Assembly: GCF_041679265.1 (NCBI RefSeq)
Contig: NZ_JBGFSM010000003.1
Coordinates: 124,001-188,000, forward strand
From: Autumnicola sp041679265
Lineage (GTDB): Bacteria; Bacteroidota; Bacteroidia; Flavobacteriales; Flavobacteriaceae
Length of the DNA: 64,000 nt
Direction: 5' to 3'
Shown: piece by piece, positions 63,100-64,000 of the stretch
Position numbering within the stretch: position 1 is the stretch's first letter
Layout: every line of letters starts with the position of its first letter
The notes under the pieces: model-generated
Told to the model about the DNA's origin: nothing
What the model saw: only the letters and a program-made list of their open reading frames with translations
Database searches by the model: none
Translations under genes and position numbers: made by a program

Positions 63100-63177
63100 A
63101 ATAATGTTTAGTTTAAGGCATAGCTATCCTTCTGATGAAATTTCAGCTGATAGAAATGCGTGTATTGATTTAGGTTT

Positions 63178-63771
63178 TTAGTTGTTAATTTCAGAGAGTA
63201 ATTTCTCCGTTGCTTCTAAAGATTTATTGTAGGATCTCAATACCCAAAATGCAAATCCTAAGAAAGCGATTATTGAAATTGGAAATGTAAGAATCCAGAA
63301 ATGTTCGGTTTCACTAAGATCAACACCTTTTATTGCTGAAAGTACAGGAATGGCGACTAAAATTAAAAATAGTCCTAGTGAAACATTCAATTTTTGAAAC
63401 TTTTGAAACCTGATCTTACGCCTCCCAAAATCATTTAAAGTGTCTAGATAGGTTTTTGAAGATATCTTTACTTTCTGCATTCCATTCAAACTGCTTAAAG
63501 AGATTATCGGTAATGTTAGGAGTAAACCAATGGCAATAACCGCAAAGATTTTTTCTGCCAATGGATCTATTTTCATAAAATTCATAATTAAATAGATAGC
63601 TCCCAGATAACAGATAATTGTTCCTATAATTTCAGAGTATTTGATCTTCTTTAGTTTTGAATGGTATTTTTCTTCAGTTACGTTCCCAATAAGATTTTTA
63701 GTAAGTCGCTCCTGTTTTTCGATTCTGTCGCTCATTCCTTCCCACAAATTTTTCATTTCTTCTAGTTCCAT
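63178..63771 (-). CDS. four-helix membrane protein after an ECF sigma gene
   Basis: A 197-residue protein with a soluble N-terminus (1-45) and helices at about 46-66, 74-92, 128-147 and 157-177. The N-terminus opens MELEEMKNLWEGMSDRIEKQ, like flavobacterial proteins that follow sigma genes. It starts six bases after the sigma gene's stop. A role as an anti-sigma-like membrane partner is possible but unproven. Confidence 0.7.
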   Translation of the reverse strand: MELEEMKNLWEGMSDRIEKQERLTKNLIGNVTEEKYHSKLKKIKYSEIIGTIICYLGAIYLIMNFMKIDPLAEKIFAVIAIGLLLTLPIISLSSLNGMQKVKISSKTYLDTLNDFGRRKIRFQKFQKLNVSLGLFLILVAIPVLSAIKGVDLSETEHFWILTFPISIIAFLGFAFWVLRSYNKSLEATEKLLSEINN

Positions 63772-63777
63772 AATATT

Positions 63778-64000
63778 TTAATTTTTGTTCAGCCGAGATT
63801 TCAATTTTTCTTTGATCCTTGAAATCTTAGTTCCAACGTTACTTTTAGTTATTCCAATTATTTCTGCAATTTCATCGTGACTCTTTCCTTCCAGATAGAG
63901 TAGAATAATACCTTTCTCCAAAAGGTTTAATTTTTGAATTTGATCATTAAGCAGTTTTAGTTTTTCTTCTTCTGAATTATCCTTATGGACGGCAACTCTT
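63778..64000 (-). CDS. ECF RNA polymerase sigma factor, C-terminal part
   Basis: The minus strand encodes the last 73 residues; the rest lies beyond the right end of the window. Region 4 is readable: LLEKGIILLYLEGKSHDEIA, then EIIGITKSNVGTKISRIKEKL. The helix-turn-helix is typical of sigma-70 factors of the ECF type. The downstream membrane protein may be its regulator. Confidence 0.88.
   Translation of the reverse strand, partial: RVAVHKDNSEEEKLKLLNDQIQKLNLLEKGIILLYLEGKSHDEIAEIIGITKSNVGTKISRIKEKLKSRLNKN

Noticed and set aside
1..64000. CRISPR array or rRNA operon
   Set aside because: I saw no regularly spaced repeats and no rRNA core sequences.

Overview
The window is a chromosomal segment of a member of the Bacteroidota, most likely a marine flavobacterium of the Gramella/Salegentibacter/Zunongwangia kind. 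The evidence is AT-rich DNA, promoters of the Bacteroidota type (TTTG, about 20 bases, TANNTTTG), few Shine-Dalgarno sites, lineage proteins (DUF4290, DUF6660, DUF6787, a BatA-type protein, a START-like protein, HU, a CusA-CusC fusion) and many alternative or coupled starts. The genus is an inference from gene content only.

Layout. Bases 1-8.6 kb, minus strand: a heavy-metal efflux operon, DUF6660 protein > CusA-TolC fusion > CusB-type adaptor > PII-like protein > Fur-family regulator > STAS/SpoIIAA-like > SHOCT membrane protein > YceI-like protein, behind a promoter with a perfect 15-base palindrome. At 8.7-10.0 kb lies a scar: a decayed DUF1232 gene, a candidate small RNA with its own promoter and terminator, and a broken tyrosine integrase. 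At 10-15.3 kb two MacB/FtsX-type permeases diverge around a palindrome. At 15.6-20.8 kb are a LuxR-type regulator, a small membrane protein, a His-rich small protein, a ZnuD-like TonB receptor broken by one extra base, and msrA.

Bases 21-39.3 kb are ordinary core genome: a LolD-like ATPase, a TIGR02757 protein, a GAF histidine kinase, a BatA-type protein, a dihydroorotase homologue lacking its metal-binding histidines, an esterase, an MBL hydrolase, a large conserved unknown, murA with Asp in place of the catalytic Cys, DUF4290, DUF493, a P-loop kinase, recQ, fmt, HU, YqgE, a class IV aminotransferase and a START-like protein.

Bases 39.5-60.9 kb look like a metal-resistance island beside a tRNA-Met gene: an ArsR regulator with its operator over the promoter, a MerTP fusion, a flavoprotein disulfide reductase, a GDCCVxC protein, a CsoR-like repressor and a thioredoxin-like protein that share one promoter/operator motif, a Cys-rich four-helix protein, a second MerT-like protein with an outer-membrane barrel and a secreted HMA protein, a complete CusABC-type pump with a His-rich lipoprotein, a DsrE/DoxX group divergent from a DUF302 gene around two palindromes, a K+ channel, a DUF2231 protein, and a CopA-CopB fusion with DUF305 and DUF3347 proteins. 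The gene set points to uptake-and-reduction of mercury-like ions plus periplasmic export and oxidation of copper or silver. An IS110 transposase fragment marks the far side.

Bases 61-64 kb hold a lipoprotein gene with a disrupted start, a palindrome-rich noncoding element, a secreted alpha/beta hydrolase, a four-helix membrane protein and the 3' end of an ECF sigma factor gene. I found no CRISPR array and no rRNA.
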